A DNA stretch of 64,000 nt from Chitinophaga sp. LS1 (GCF_034274695.1 NZ_CP128362.1:7504501-7568500); one strand, 5' to 3'; positions 32,709 to 42,410 are shown, counted from the first letter of the stretch. The notes: generated by a model not told the origin, from the letters alone. Numbers and translations are program-made.

Positions 32709-35700
32709 TTAATACTCTGCTGCTGTCTGCATGTCTTCCTGTCTTGCAGGTTTACCGCTGATGCGCTCCTGTATATACTGGAAGATGATGAACAACACCG
32801 GTATCACAAAGATGCCCAGCAATACGCCTGTCAACATCCCTCCTGCTGCACCGAAACTGATTGAACGGTTACCCTGTGCAGATGAACCTGTCGCTCTCAT
32901 GAGTGGTGTCAGACCTGCAATGAATGCAAACGATGTCATGAGGATCGGACGCAAACGTAACCTGGCCGCTTCCAATGCGGAGGCCAGCAGCCCCATTCCA
33001 CCCTTGCGCCGTTGTACGGCATATTCTACGATCAGAATGGCGTTTTTAGCCAGCAAACCTATCAGCATGATCAGACCTACCTGCACATATATATTGTTGT
33101 CTATACCAAACAGATTGATGAAGGCAAATACACCAAAGATACCCAGTGGAATAGAGAGGATCACTGAGAATGGCAGAATGTAACTTTCATACTGTGCTGA
33201 CAGCAGGAAGTATACAAAGATCAGACACAACAGGAAGATAATACCTGCCTGACCACCAGCTGCAATTTCTTCTTTTGTCATACCTACCCACTCGTAAGAA
33301 TAACCTCTTGGCAGGTAACTAGCCGCCACTTCTTCTACTGCCCTGATCGCATCACCAGAACTATAACCCGGTTTTGGCTGACCATTGATGCTCACCGCAT
33401 TAAAGAGGTTATTGCGGGTAACGGTTTCAGGGCCATATACTCTTTCCAGTTTTACCACGGCATTGATCGGTACCATTTCACCTGATTCATTCTTTACAAA
33501 CACTTCATCCAGTGAAGAAGGTTCTGCACGTGCAGGTACATCCGCCTGTACGATAACACGGTAGTATTTACCAAAACGGTTAAAGTCAGATGCAAAGGTG
33601 CTACCATAAAACACCTGCAATGTTTGCAGGATCTCTGATACTTTCACTCCCAGCTGTTTCGCTTTGCTGTCGTCGATCTGCACACTGTACTGAGGGTTAC
33701 CGGCATTAAAGGTGGTAAAGGCAAATGCAATTTCTTTGCGCTTCATCAATTCTCCGATAAAACCGTAAGTGGTATTTGCCAGTTTATCCATTGGGCCACC
33801 GTTACGGTCCTGCAATATCACTTCGAAACCATCTACGTTACTGAAACCAGGTACGGTAGGCATGTTGAACATGAAGATATTTGCTTCAGGAATACCTGCC
33901 AGTGCGCCTTGCATCATACCCATCACGGTTTTCAGGTCTTTCACCTTCCCACGCTGTTCGAATGGTTTGAGTTTTACAAACCCTACACCAGATGAAGAAC
34001 TGCTGGAGTTGGTGATGATGTTAAAACCGGAAACGCTCAGATAAGAATTGACAGACTCGAAGTCGTGCATGATTTTTTCCACCTTGCCCACAACTTCCCG
34101 GGTACGTTGCAATGAAGCACCTGGAGGCATGCTCACAGAGTATACTACGAAACCATTGTCCTCTGTAGGAATAAACCCGGTAGGGGTACGTTTTACTAAG
34201 AATACCGTTACTGCAGTGATCAGTGCCAGACCACCTATTGCAATCCATTTACGTCTTACGAGGAAACGGAGACTATTGATATATTTATTTGTTACCGCAT
34301 TAAAACCTGTATTGAATGCTTTGAAGAAACGACTACCGAAGCCCATTGTTACATGCTTTGGTTGATGGTCATCTCCATGGTGTATGTTCTTCAACAACAG
34401 GGCACAGAGAGCAGGACTCAGGGTCAATGCATTCAATGCAGAGATCAGGATCGCGATAGCCAGTGTGAAGGCGAACTGACGGTAGAATACACCCGCAGGG
34501 CCCTGCATGAAACCAACAGGTACGAATACCGCTGCCATGACGAGGGTGATGGAGATGATCGCACCGGATATTTCCTGCATACTGGTAATGGTCGCATTTC
34601 TTGGAGACATATTGATCTTCTCCATCTTGGCGTGCACCGCCTCGACGACGACGATAGCGTCATCCACTACGATACCAATAGCCAGCACCAGTGCAAAGAG
34701 GGTAAGCAGGTTGATGGTAAAACCAAACAGCTGCATGAAGAAGAATGTACCTATGATCGCTACTGGTACTGCGATAGCAGGAATCAGTGTAGAACGGAAA
34801 TCCTGTAAGAATATAAATACAACGATAAATACCAGTATAAATGCTTCCAGCAGGGTATGTTTCACCTGGTCAATAGATTCATCCAGATATTCCTTGGTGC
34901 TATAGATATTGAAATATTCTACGCCTTTAGGGAATTGCAGGGATGCTTTCTTCATCAGGGCATTGGCAGCTACCTGGATATCATTTGCGTTTGAACCCGC
35001 TGTCTGATAGATAGCTATACCAATACCGTATTTCCCATTCACCTTGGTGTCACTGCTATATGTAAAGGAACCGAACTCCACTCTTGCCACGTCTTTCAAA
35101 CGCAGTAAGGAGCCATCTGCATTTGCCTTCAGCACCATGTTTTCATAGTCTTCGTGCTGATTCAGTTTTCCTTTATATTTTAATACATATTCAAATGCCC
35201 TGTCACTGCTTTCACCGAAACGACCGGGTGCGGCTTCTACATTCTGCTCCTGGATGGAACTCAGTACATCCTGTGGTGACAGGTGATTGGCTGCGAGACG
35301 ATCAGGGTGCAGCCAGATACGCATAGAGTAATCTTTGGAACCAAATACCATGGCCTGACCTACGCCTGTGATACGCTGTAATTCAGGGATGATGTTGATC
35401 TTTGCATAGTTCTGCAAAAACTTTTCATCGTATTCTGAAGTATTACTCATCAGGTTCACCACCATAATCATACTGTTCTGTTTCTTCTCTGTGGTGATAC
35501 CTGCGCTCACTACTTCGGATGGTAAGAGGCTGGTGGCTTTGGATACGCGGTTTTGCACGTTTACTGCTGCCAGATCAGGATTGGTACCCAGTTTGAAGTA
35601 CACACTCAGGGTCATGGAACCGTCGTTGTTGGAAGTAGAGGTCATGTAGGTCATGTTCTCTACACCGTTTACCGCCTCTTCTATAGGGGTGGCTACGGAA

Positions 35701-35876
35701 CGGGCTACCACTTCGGCGTTAGCGCCGGGGTAGGATGCTGTAACGGCCACGCAGGGAGGGGCAATGTCCGGAAACTGAGTAACCGGCAATGTGAATAGCG
35801 ATAAGATCCCCAACAGTACCAGCAGGATGGAGACCACCGTAGCCAGTACCGGCCTTTCTATAAATCTTCTTAACAT
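32709..35876 (-). CDS. RND multidrug efflux pump (AcrB/HAE1 family)
   Basis: A 1055-residue proton-driven inner-membrane pump. It starts MLRRFIERPVLATVVSILLV and has the GVENMTYMTSTSNNDG segment, the proton-relay helix VLAIGIVVDDAIVVVEAVHA, GFMQGPAGVFYRQFAFTLA and the C-terminal LLAKNAILIVEYAVQRRKGG, giving two sets of six membrane helices with two large periplasmic loops. Length and motifs fit HAE1 pumps that export drugs, bile salts or solvents. Between adaptor and outer-membrane factor in one operon. Confidence 0.96.
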   Translation of the reverse strand: MLRRFIERPVLATVVSILLVLLGILSLFTLPVTQFPDIAPPCVAVTASYPGANAEVVARSVATPIEEAVNGVENMTYMTSTSNNDGSMTLSVYFKLGTNPDLAAVNVQNRVSKATSLLPSEVVSAGITTEKKQNSMIMVVNLMSNTSEYDEKFLQNYAKINIIPELQRITGVGQAMVFGSKDYSMRIWLHPDRLAANHLSPQDVLSSIQEQNVEAAPGRFGESSDRAFEYVLKYKGKLNQHEDYENMVLKANADGSLLRLKDVARVEFGSFTYSSDTKVNGKYGIGIAIYQTAGSNANDIQVAANALMKKASLQFPKGVEYFNIYSTKEYLDESIDQVKHTLLEAFILVFIVVFIFLQDFRSTLIPAIAVPVAIIGTFFFMQLFGFTINLLTLFALVLAIGIVVDDAIVVVEAVHAKMEKINMSPRNATITSMQEISGAIISITLVMAAVFVPVGFMQGPAGVFYRQFAFTLAIAILISALNALTLSPALCALLLKNIHHGDDHQPKHVTMGFGSRFFKAFNTGFNAVTNKYINSLRFLVRRKWIAIGGLALITAVTVFLVKRTPTGFIPTEDNGFVVYSVSMPPGASLQRTREVVGKVEKIMHDFESVNSYLSVSGFNIITNSSSSSSGVGFVKLKPFEQRGKVKDLKTVMGMMQGALAGIPEANIFMFNMPTVPGFSNVDGFEVILQDRNGGPMDKLANTTYGFIGELMKRKEIAFAFTTFNAGNPQYSVQIDDSKAKQLGVKVSEILQTLQVFYGSTFASDFNRFGKYYRVIVQADVPARAEPSSLDEVFVKNESGEMVPINAVVKLERVYGPETVTRNNLFNAVSINGQPKPGYSSGDAIRAVEEVAASYLPRGYSYEWVGMTKEEIAAGGQAGIIFLLCLIFVYFLLSAQYESYILPFSVILSIPLGIFGVFAFINLFGIDNNIYVQVGLIMLIGLLAKNAILIVEYAVQRRKGGMGLLASALEAARLRLRPILMTSFAFIAGLTPLMRATGSSAQGNRSISFGAAGGMLTGVLLGIFVIPVLFIIFQYIQERISGKPARQEDMQTAAEY

Positions 35877-35892
35877 AAATCTTTAGTTGAAT

Positions 35893-36093
35893 TTTTTACA
35901 AATGGACTTGCCTTTAGCTGGCAATCCATTTAACTGGTTTGGCCATCTACAGGTAATTCATGATAATGGAACTGCTTTCGACACGTCATCCATTTACATA
36001 TTTTTCACCTTTAGACAGGCAATCCATTTATGATGGAATCACCTTCAGACAGCCGCCCCATTTTACAATGGCTTTACCTTCAGCAGGCTATCC
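35893..36093. repeat. Decayed tandem array derived from the adaptor gene 3' end
   Basis: About six units of 30-36 bp start near 35893, 35923, 35955, 35988, 36022 and 36058. The approximate plus-strand pattern is ATCCATTTA-N-ATGG-N-CCTTNAG then NCAGGCA. The last unit contains the stop codon and final codons of the adaptor gene. The array fills the adaptor-pump gap. Confidence 0.7.
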
Positions 36094-37271
36094 ATAGATA
36101 TTGGCTGTGGAGCAATCACAGCACCATCCTGTAGTCTTCCCAATCCTGCATATACAATAGTCTCACCTGCCTGCAGTCCTTTCTCTACGAAGTAGTACGC
36201 GCCAGATTTACCAGAGATTATAATTGGCTTGCTCGCCACTTTATTGCTATCTCCTACTGTGAATACAAATACTTTGTCCTGCACCTCAAATGTCGCTTCC
36301 TGTGGCACCAACAGTGCTGCAGAGAGTTGTTCAGGAATACGGACTTTACCTGTATTACCGGAACGAAGCAGCCCTGCACCATTCGGGAAAATAGCCCGGA
36401 AACTTACAGAACCCATTGTTTTGTCGAACTGACCTTCCATTGTTTCTACATGCCCTTTTTCGGTGTAGATGGTATTGTCTGGAAGTACCAGGTCTACAGC
36501 CGGCAATTTTTTCACTTTATCAGCGACGGTATTACCAGCTATTTTATTTTTAAATTGGAGAAAGTCGATCTCACTCATGGAAAAGTAAGCATACACCTCA
36601 TTTATATCCGATAATAAGGTAAGTGGCTGTGTTTCTCCACGGCCTACCAGGCTACCGCTTTTGAATGGAATACGACCGATGTAACCACTAACAGGTGCAG
36701 TGATCAGGGTGTATCCTACACTGATACGTGCATTGCTTACATTGGCACGTGCCTGTGATACGTTGGCTTTCGCAGCCGCATAGGCAGCATTGGCAGTTTT
36801 CAGTTGTACGTCAGATACCACGTTGTTTTGTACGAGTGGCGTAAGACGGTTTACCTCTACCAGTGCCTTTTCTTCATTGGCCTGTGCAGCGAGTAAGAGT
36901 GCAGATGCATTACTCAGTTGTTCCTGGTAAGGACGGTCATTGATGCGGAATAAAGGTTGGCCTGCTTTTACGTAAGCACCTTCATCTACAAAGATCTTGT
37001 CGAGGTATCCATCTACCTGTGGGCGGATTTCAACGTTTACCTTTCCTTCTAATGTCGCGTTGTATTCACGATAGGTAGTAGCTGGAACGGAAGTTACTTT
37101 CAGCACAGGAAGTACTGCTGCTGGTGCTCCTCCTGCATTTTCTGTTTTTGCAGAAGAGGAGGCGCATGATGAAAGGAACGCGACAATAATGATACTATAA
37201 AGAAGACTCGCTGGTCCGTGTTTTTTGTGCGCTTGTTGTAAAAAGAATAAGTGATTCATACAATTGTTCAT
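36063..37271 (-). CDS. RND efflux periplasmic adaptor (membrane-fusion protein)
   Basis: Lipoprotein of about 402 residues linking pump and channel. The start at 37271 (MNNCMNHLFF) or 37259 gives a signal peptide with lipobox FLSSC; the 41 residues encoded further upstream look like translated leader. The lipoyl half-motifs flank an alpha-hairpin (EEKALVEVNRLTPLVQNNVV, AKANVSQARANVSNARISVG) and TLITAPVSGYIGR follows, then a beta-barrel and membrane-proximal domain. It is the first gene of the efflux operon; a tandem repeat follows its stop. Confidence 0.93.
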   Translation of the reverse strand: MNNCMNHLFFLQQAHKKHGPASLLYSIIIVAFLSSCASSSAKTENAGGAPAAVLPVLKVTSVPATTYREYNATLEGKVNVEIRPQVDGYLDKIFVDEGAYVKAGQPLFRINDRPYQEQLSNASALLLAAQANEEKALVEVNRLTPLVQNNVVSDVQLKTANAAYAAAKANVSQARANVSNARISVGYTLITAPVSGYIGRIPFKSGSLVGRGETQPLTLLSDINEVYAYFSMSEIDFLQFKNKIAGNTVADKVKKLPAVDLVLPDNTIYTEKGHVETMEGQFDKTMGSVSFRAIFPNGAGLLRSGNTGKVRIPEQLSAALLVPQEATFEVQDKVFVFTVGDSNKVASKPIIISGKSGAYYFVEKGLQAGETIVYAGLGRLQDGAVIAPQPISMDSLLKVKPL

Positions 37272-37663
37272 TTTAAGAAAAGTATGGCAATAGATAGCCA
37301 CGCCGCCAATGGCGGAAATTTTAGGCAAAAGCCTCCCCATGGCCATAGTTAGCCATTCCACCATTGTCAGAGATGTAATGCATACCCCTCCCACACACGG
37401 TGGTCACCGGTTAATAAATAACGACAGTTATTGGAGATAGAAAAGCCACCCCACCCGCCTGAACCGGGAAGCCAGATGACAAAGTTTTTTGATTGGTTAC
37501 TGCTAAGAGAAACTTATGAACAGGTTAGCAGGAGAAATTTAGATACTTCATGTGCTAGTGGTTTTTTTAGGACGACATTATTTCAACATCATCATGTTAT
37601 GATTATTATAACCTTACAAAAGTACAATGATCAGCAAGGAAGTTCATTTAACTAATTACGGTA
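37272..37663. other. Leader and promoter region of the efflux operon
   Basis: No real gene is seen in these 390 bases. On the minus strand TACTTTTG at 37624-37617 fits the TAnnTTTG -7 box and would give an mRNA leader of about 340 bases before the adaptor start. The position also allows read-through from the AraC gene. Confidence 0.35.
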
Positions 37664-38545
37664 TTAATTGTACTTTTCCCGGATACTCTTCTGGAACGTT
37701 GCTGGTGTGTATCCAGTATGCTTTTTAAAGAACCGATTGAAGTACCCATCGTCTTCAAACTTAAGCTCCCACGCGATTTCCTTGATGGTATGTTCGCCAT
37801 AAAACAAGAGTCGCTTGGCTTCCATCACCCGTTTTTCATCGATAATCTGTTTTGCGGTTTTTCCCAACACAGCCTTGATCGTATCGTTGAGATGACCAGG
37901 TGTTACATACATCATATCTGCATAGTGCGCTACCTGCGTTTTGTCTTTGTAATGCACATCAGACAATTCATCGAACTGACGTACGATGCGGTTAGGCAGC
38001 GTATCTGATTGCATAGCGGCAATGTCCCGTTGTGGTAAACGGGAGATAGCAGCAATGAGAGAATGTAGCATGTTGCGGATAATCAGTTCCCGCAATGGTT
38101 GCCTGGTTTCCATTTCTCTCAGCATGAGACGCGCGAATCCCATGAGATCTTTCAGTTGTGCATCCGTGAGTTCAATTACAGGCGTGCCGCATACGCAACC
38201 CCAGCAGATAGGACTACCTAAGCCTGTTTCATTCACTAGAAATTCCTGTGAAAAGATAATATTAACGACCTCGCATAAACTATCGCCTGTATGTTGATGT
38301 ACCTGGTCAGGATATAACATCACTACAGCAGGACCTGTGACAGTATATTTTTCGAAGTCGATATATTGAGTTGTTTCGCCTGATAGCACAAGTGTGATAC
38401 TGAAATGCTTACGGCGATGCGGTTCTTTCAGATCTTCTGGTTGTACCAGGTAGGTAGTGCGGTTGATTAAAAAGCCTTTTAAAGGATTTTGTATATCAAC
38501 ACAGTCGTCAACATTGTAAACTGGTATGACTACATTAGTCTTCAT
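37664..38545 (-). CDS. AraC-family regulator of the efflux locus
   Basis: A 293-residue regulator. The N-terminal cupin-like domain (about 20-150: HFSITLVLSGETTQYIDFEK, GPAVVMLYPDQVHQHTGD) precedes a C-terminal double helix-turn-helix (about 190-290) with YADMMYVTPGHLNDTIKAVL and IKEIAWELKFEDDGYFNRFF. It sits directly upstream of the adaptor-pump-channel genes and is read the same way, so it is a likely activator of that operon. A candidate promoter lies 150 bp upstream. Confidence 0.92.
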   Translation of the reverse strand: MKTNVVIPVYNVDDCVDIQNPLKGFLINRTTYLVQPEDLKEPHRRKHFSITLVLSGETTQYIDFEKYTVTGPAVVMLYPDQVHQHTGDSLCEVVNIIFSQEFLVNETGLGSPICWGCVCGTPVIELTDAQLKDLMGFARLMLREMETRQPLRELIIRNMLHSLIAAISRLPQRDIAAMQSDTLPNRIVRQFDELSDVHYKDKTQVAHYADMMYVTPGHLNDTIKAVLGKTAKQIIDEKRVMEAKRLLFYGEHTIKEIAWELKFEDDGYFNRFFKKHTGYTPATFQKSIREKYN

Positions 38546-38697
38546 ATCACATACAGTTTAGTCGTTAAAAAGAAGAGGGCTCAGTCGTAAAAGTTCAGAG
38601 GCAGTGCCATTCTAGCTACAGAATCGGCATGGATTAATTAGTCGGCAGGATTGTAATCAGTAGATGATTAGCAGATTATATCTATTACATAGTGCGA

Positions 38698-38705
38698 CAA
38701 AAATA
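38698..38705 (-). promoter_or_regulatory. Candidate -7 box of the AraC gene
   Basis: On the minus strand TATTTTTG, within the 258-bp gap before the AraC gene. The MarR-type palindrome lies about 70 bp further upstream. Confidence 0.35.
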
Positions 38706-38772
38706 TAATTTACATTTCATTTTTCATCGAACTATTTTTACATGATAAATATACTTATTATCTTCAATTATT

Positions 38773-38786
38773 ATTAGCCGGCTAAT
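38773..38786. promoter_or_regulatory. MarR-type operator palindrome, distal copy
   Basis: Perfect 14-bp palindrome ATTAGCCGGCTAAT, 17 bp after the marR stop codon and upstream of the AraC/efflux genes. It shares its 12-bp core with the copy in the marR promoter. Confidence 0.65.
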
Positions 38787-38803
38787 TAAATAAGTAAAAA
38801 ATA

Positions 38804-39238
38804 TTATTTCTTCAGATTTTCCAGTACCTGCATGAGCAGACGTTTTAAGATTATCCTTTCTTCTGTACTTAGCCCTTCCACCATTTGCTGCTCCAATTGG
38901 TTCCAGGTTTGTTCTGTGATATGCATAGCGGCTTCTTTACCTTTTTCAGTAAGGGAGACGCGGACGGCGCGCTGATCGGTACAGCATTTTTCTTTGACAA
39001 GGAAGCCGTTTTTTTCGAGACGGTCAGCCATGCGGGTGACAGTTACGGGTGTGACTTCCATGTTAGTCGTCAGGTCACTGAGCATGATGCCGTTGTGACA
39101 TAGTACTTGTTGCAGGAAGATCTCCTGACCGGCGTGCAGGTTGTATGCCGCGAGCATTTGATTTCCTTTGTTTCTGTGCGCTTTGCCGATTTGTACCAAT
39201 AGGTGACCAATGGTACTGCACATAAGCGGTTTGTTCAT
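38804..39238 (-). CDS. MarR-family repressor
   Basis: A 144-residue winged-helix regulator. The core has LHAGQEIFLQQVLCHNGIML, a recognition region DLTTNMEVTPVTVTRMADRL and the wing ENGFLVKEKCCTDQRAVRVS, LTEKGKEA. This is the standard MarR layout. Identical palindromes in its own promoter and just past its 3' end point to autorepression and to control of the AraC-RND genes downstream, the usual arrangement for MarR-controlled efflux. Inducer unknown. Confidence 0.92.
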   Translation of the reverse strand: MNKPLMCSTIGHLLVQIGKAHRNKGNQMLAAYNLHAGQEIFLQQVLCHNGIMLSDLTTNMEVTPVTVTRMADRLEKNGFLVKEKCCTDQRAVRVSLTEKGKEAAMHITEQTWNQLEQQMVEGLSTEERIILKRLLMQVLENLKK

Positions 39239-39242
39239 GAAG

Positions 39243-39266
39243 CAAATATAATAATTAGCCGGCTAA
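39243..39266 (-). promoter_or_regulatory. marR promoter overlapped by operator palindrome
   Basis: On the minus strand the -7 box TATATTTG is at 39250-39243, and the 12-bp palindrome TTAGCCGGCTAA (39255-39266) lies just upstream, between the -7 and -33 positions. A protein bound there would block RNA polymerase. Confidence 0.68.
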
Positions 39267-39286
39267 ATAAAATAAAAATTAAAAAA

Positions 39287-39313
39287 AACGCTTTTACCAC
39301 AGGTAAAAGCGTT
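39287..39313 (-). terminator. Terminator of the mutS2-like gene
   Basis: Stem AACGCTTTTACC / GGTAAAAGCGTT; the A-run on the plus strand at 39281-39288 is a U-tract on the minus-strand transcript. Confidence 0.8.
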
Positions 39314-39400
39314 CCTTTTCGAACGAAAGCTGTCTTTCTGATGCCGTCGCATTAGAAAGACTGCAGAAACACAGAAATGCAGGAAACCTGCAAAAATCTA

Positions 39401-41524
39401 TTATTTAGTGGCCGGCTCCTTTTCTTTAGGACGTTCTTTCACTAATATCAGATCAGCCAACAATACGTTCATCGGGATATTACCCAATTTCACGATGCCT
39501 CGCTTATCACGTATTTCGATCAGTTTGCCCACCTGGCCGTTTGTTTTAATTTTTACAAGGTTGCCAATCTCGAGGTTGCTACCCACTACTTCCTGGAATT
39601 TGTCCTGTACCTTCTTCTCCAGCTTGTCATTGATAGCTTTTTCACGTTTTCTGAACAGGAGTGCTTCGGCCTGCTTCAAAACTTTTTGTTTGTCGTCGGT
39701 ACGCTTCCATTCAATCACGATCTGCTTCATCTTGCGCTCCATATCTTTCAGGTAGGCCAGTTCGTCTTCCTTGATCTTGTTCTGCAACTTCATCATGCCG
39801 AACTGCTGGTTCTTTCGTTCCTTGTCAGAAAGTACCTCGTACTCACGTTTCAACTTTTCGTTTTCACGCAGCAACTGCTGTAATTCCTTCTCTTTTGCCT
39901 CTATCTTTTGCAGATCCTGTTCTGCTTTGTTCAGGAGCTTATCCAGCTGAAAATGGCCTTCATCTACCAGGTTTCTGGCCCTGTTGATCAGGGAAGGATG
40001 CAGACCTATCCGCTGTGCAATAGAGAATGTATAGGAGCTACCCGGTTTACCTACTATCAGTTTGTACATCGGTGACAGGTTCTCCTCGTCAAAGCCCATC
40101 GCCCCGTTAATGATACCCTTTACCTTGTTGGCCATTACCTTCAGGTTCAGGTAGTGGGTGGTCACAATACCAAATGCGTGTTTCTTAGCCAGCTCCTCCA
40201 TGATCACCTCCGCAAAAGCACCACCAAGGTTCGGATCGGAACCGCTTCCCAGCTCATCGATGAAAAAGAGGGTCTTACCATTCGCATTTTCCATAAAATA
40301 CTTCATATTTTTCAGGTGCGAACTGTAAGTACTCAATTCAAATTCGAGGGATTGTGTATCACCAATATGGATCATCAGTTGCCTGAAAATACCGATCTGG
40401 GAACTGGGATGTACCGGTACCAGCAGTCCTGCCTGCAGCATGAGCTGGATCAAACCGACTGTTTTCATAGTCACCGTCTTACCACCGGCATTCGGTCCAC
40501 TGATCACGAGGATATGATTGTTCTGCTCCAGCGTGAGGTTGATGGGAATGGTCGGCTTGGTATTACGACGGTTGTACAAAAGTAACAGTGGGTGATATGC
40601 ATCTACCAAATGCAGTTGTGCTGTGGGTGTGAGCATTGGGTAATTACCATCCATATCAAGTGCCAGCTTAGCTTTGGCACGGATAAAGTCGTAAGTACCG
40701 AGAATAATGTGGTAGTTGTTCAGCAGCAATGAATGCTTGCTCAGGTCTGCTGTCAGGGTACGCAATATCTTGTACACCTCACGGCTCTCATCTCTTTCCA
40801 GGGCGGCTACATCATTATTCAGCTCAATGGTTTCTTCCGGCTCCACGAATGCGGTACGACGGGTATCAGATTCTCCATGGAGAATTCCTTTTACCATACG
40901 TTTGTTTTCGGCATAAATGGCCACTACCCTTCTGCCATTCAGAAAAGCTTCGCCAGTATCGGCGAGGTAGCCCAGTTTGCTGAGTTTGGACAAACTACGG
41001 TCAAATACCCGGCGCAGTTCATTCCGCTTGCGAAACAGGGACATACGGATCCTGGATAACTCCGGAGTGGCGTTATCCCTTATCAGTCCTGCCTCATCCA
41101 ATATCTCGTCGATGATCAGGATGATCTTCTTTTCGTAGTGGGTATGAGTGATCACTTCGAACAGACCCGCATAAGTGACGCGCCTGTCGTGATCAAAAAA
41201 ACGTACAATGCTGCCCATGCTTTCGGCCAGCTTGCGCAATTGCATTACCTGCTCTCCGCTCAATACGGCTCCCTGGATGCCCAGCAAGCGCAATTCACTT
41301 TTCAGGTTCAGTACATAATCGTTGGGAAAATGTTCCTGCAGCAGCGTGAGCTGCTTATATTCGTGCGCCTGCTGTAATGCTGTTTTGACGTAGTCAATGT
41401 GGGTATGTAAACGCAGTTCCTGCGCCATTTCTTTACCCAGCTCCGTTTTACAATGTTCCTCCAACAAAGCCTGAACTTTGTCGAATTCCAGCTGTACTAA
41501 GGCTGAATCGGGAAAATACTTCAT
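39401..41524 (-). CDS. mutS2: MutS2-family DNA-binding ATPase lacking the Smr nuclease domain
   Basis: A 707-residue MutS2-type protein acting on recombination intermediates or stalled ribosomes. It has the N-terminal core (LVQLEFDKVQALLEEHCKTE), clamp helices, Walker A GPNAGGKT (about 341-348), Walker B FFIDELGSGSDP, and a long coiled coil (LNKAEQDLQKIEAKEKELQQ). Full-length MutS2 is about 780-800 residues with a C-terminal Smr domain; this protein ends at LADLILVKERPKEKEPATK after the KOW-like segment and has no Smr motif. The stop and terminator follow cleanly, so the short form seems natural. Confidence 0.92.
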   Translation of the reverse strand: MKYFPDSALVQLEFDKVQALLEEHCKTELGKEMAQELRLHTHIDYVKTALQQAHEYKQLTLLQEHFPNDYVLNLKSELRLLGIQGAVLSGEQVMQLRKLAESMGSIVRFFDHDRRVTYAGLFEVITHTHYEKKIILIIDEILDEAGLIRDNATPELSRIRMSLFRKRNELRRVFDRSLSKLSKLGYLADTGEAFLNGRRVVAIYAENKRMVKGILHGESDTRRTAFVEPEETIELNNDVAALERDESREVYKILRTLTADLSKHSLLLNNYHIILGTYDFIRAKAKLALDMDGNYPMLTPTAQLHLVDAYHPLLLLYNRRNTKPTIPINLTLEQNNHILVISGPNAGGKTVTMKTVGLIQLMLQAGLLVPVHPSSQIGIFRQLMIHIGDTQSLEFELSTYSSHLKNMKYFMENANGKTLFFIDELGSGSDPNLGGAFAEVIMEELAKKHAFGIVTTHYLNLKVMANKVKGIINGAMGFDEENLSPMYKLIVGKPGSSYTFSIAQRIGLHPSLINRARNLVDEGHFQLDKLLNKAEQDLQKIEAKEKELQQLLRENEKLKREYEVLSDKERKNQQFGMMKLQNKIKEDELAYLKDMERKMKQIVIEWKRTDDKQKVLKQAEALLFRKREKAINDKLEKKVQDKFQEVVGSNLEIGNLVKIKTNGQVGKLIEIRDKRGIVKLGNIPMNVLLADLILVKERPKEKEPATK

Positions 41525-41709
41525 CTTAAATTAATTCCATACAAAGCCTGCGGTTACAATTACACAGGCGGTTAAAATTGGCTTTTGGCCCTTCAAAAGA
41601 ATGTTAAAGTTAATTAATTGGGCGATCCGTTACATCAAACTTATCGTAATTTAACTTGTCTGGGGTGGAAGTGGTTACGCATACAAAACTACTCCAAACG
41701 AAAAAAATC

Positions 41710-42366
41710 ATGCGAAGATACTCATTATTAAGCTTTTTGCTCGCACTTACCTTTGTAGCCTGTGCGCAAAGCAAATCATCGAACGACAAAGTTCCAGGTG
41801 ATATAAAAGTTCCTAAAGACCTGAAAACAGAGACCGCGACCTTTGGCGGAGGGTGTTTCTGGTGTACCGAAGCCCAGTTTCAATACCTGGATGGGGTGAT
41901 AAAGGTAGAATCAGGTTTTTCCGGAGGTACGGTAAAAAATCCTTCTTATGAGGAAGTGTGCACCGGCACAACGGGGCATGCGGAAGTGATCCAGGTGACT
42001 TATGACCCTGCTAAGATCTCCTATGAGGAATTACTAAAGGCTTTCTGGACCGCCCATGACCCCACCCAGCTGAACAGGCAGGGGAATGATGTGGGTACCC
42101 AGTATAGATCTGTGATCTTCTATCATAATGAAGAACAGCATAAACTGGCGGAATTATATAAGGACAAACTGGATAAGTCCGGAGCCTATGATAAGCCGGT
42201 GGTAACGGAGATTGCGCCTTTTACGAAGTTTTATAAGGCAGAAGATTATCACCAGGATTATTATAAGCAAAATGGAGAACAACCTTATTGTCACTTTGTG
42301 ATAGCCCCCAAATTGGAGAAGTTTAAGAAAGTGTTTAAGGATAAACTCAAAGCTGACGCAAACTAA
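41710..42366 (+). CDS. msrA: Peptide-methionine (S)-S-oxide reductase, lipoprotein form
   Basis: A 218-residue repair enzyme that reduces methionine sulfoxide. MRRYSLLSFLLALTFVACAQ gives a lipobox with Cys18, so it is likely anchored in the envelope. The catalytic motif GGGCFWCTEAQF has Cys49 as nucleophile and Cys52. GHAEVIQVTYDP, DVGTQYRSVIFY and YHQDYY are also conserved in MsrA. The 18 residues read upstream from 41656 are not needed for the signal peptide. A clean terminator follows. Confidence 0.94.
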   Translation: MRRYSLLSFLLALTFVACAQSKSSNDKVPGDIKVPKDLKTETATFGGGCFWCTEAQFQYLDGVIKVESGFSGGTVKNPSYEEVCTGTTGHAEVIQVTYDPAKISYEELLKAFWTAHDPTQLNRQGNDVGTQYRSVIFYHNEEQHKLAELYKDKLDKSGAYDKPVVTEIAPFTKFYKAEDYHQDYYKQNGEQPYCHFVIAPKLEKFKKVFKDKLKADAN

Positions 42367-42371
42367 TTTAT

Positions 42372-42410
42372 AACAAAAACGCTTTGTCCTAAGGGCAAAG
42401 CGTTTTTGTT
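42372..42410 (+). terminator. Terminator of msrA
   Basis: Stem AACAAAAACGCTTTG / CAAAGCGTTTTTGTT with internal T-tract, directly after the stop codon. Confidence 0.85.

Noticed and set aside
37431..37655. 74-residue plus-strand frame upstream of the AraC gene
   Set aside because: Low-complexity start, no motif, and it lies in the efflux promoter/leader region on the opposite strand.
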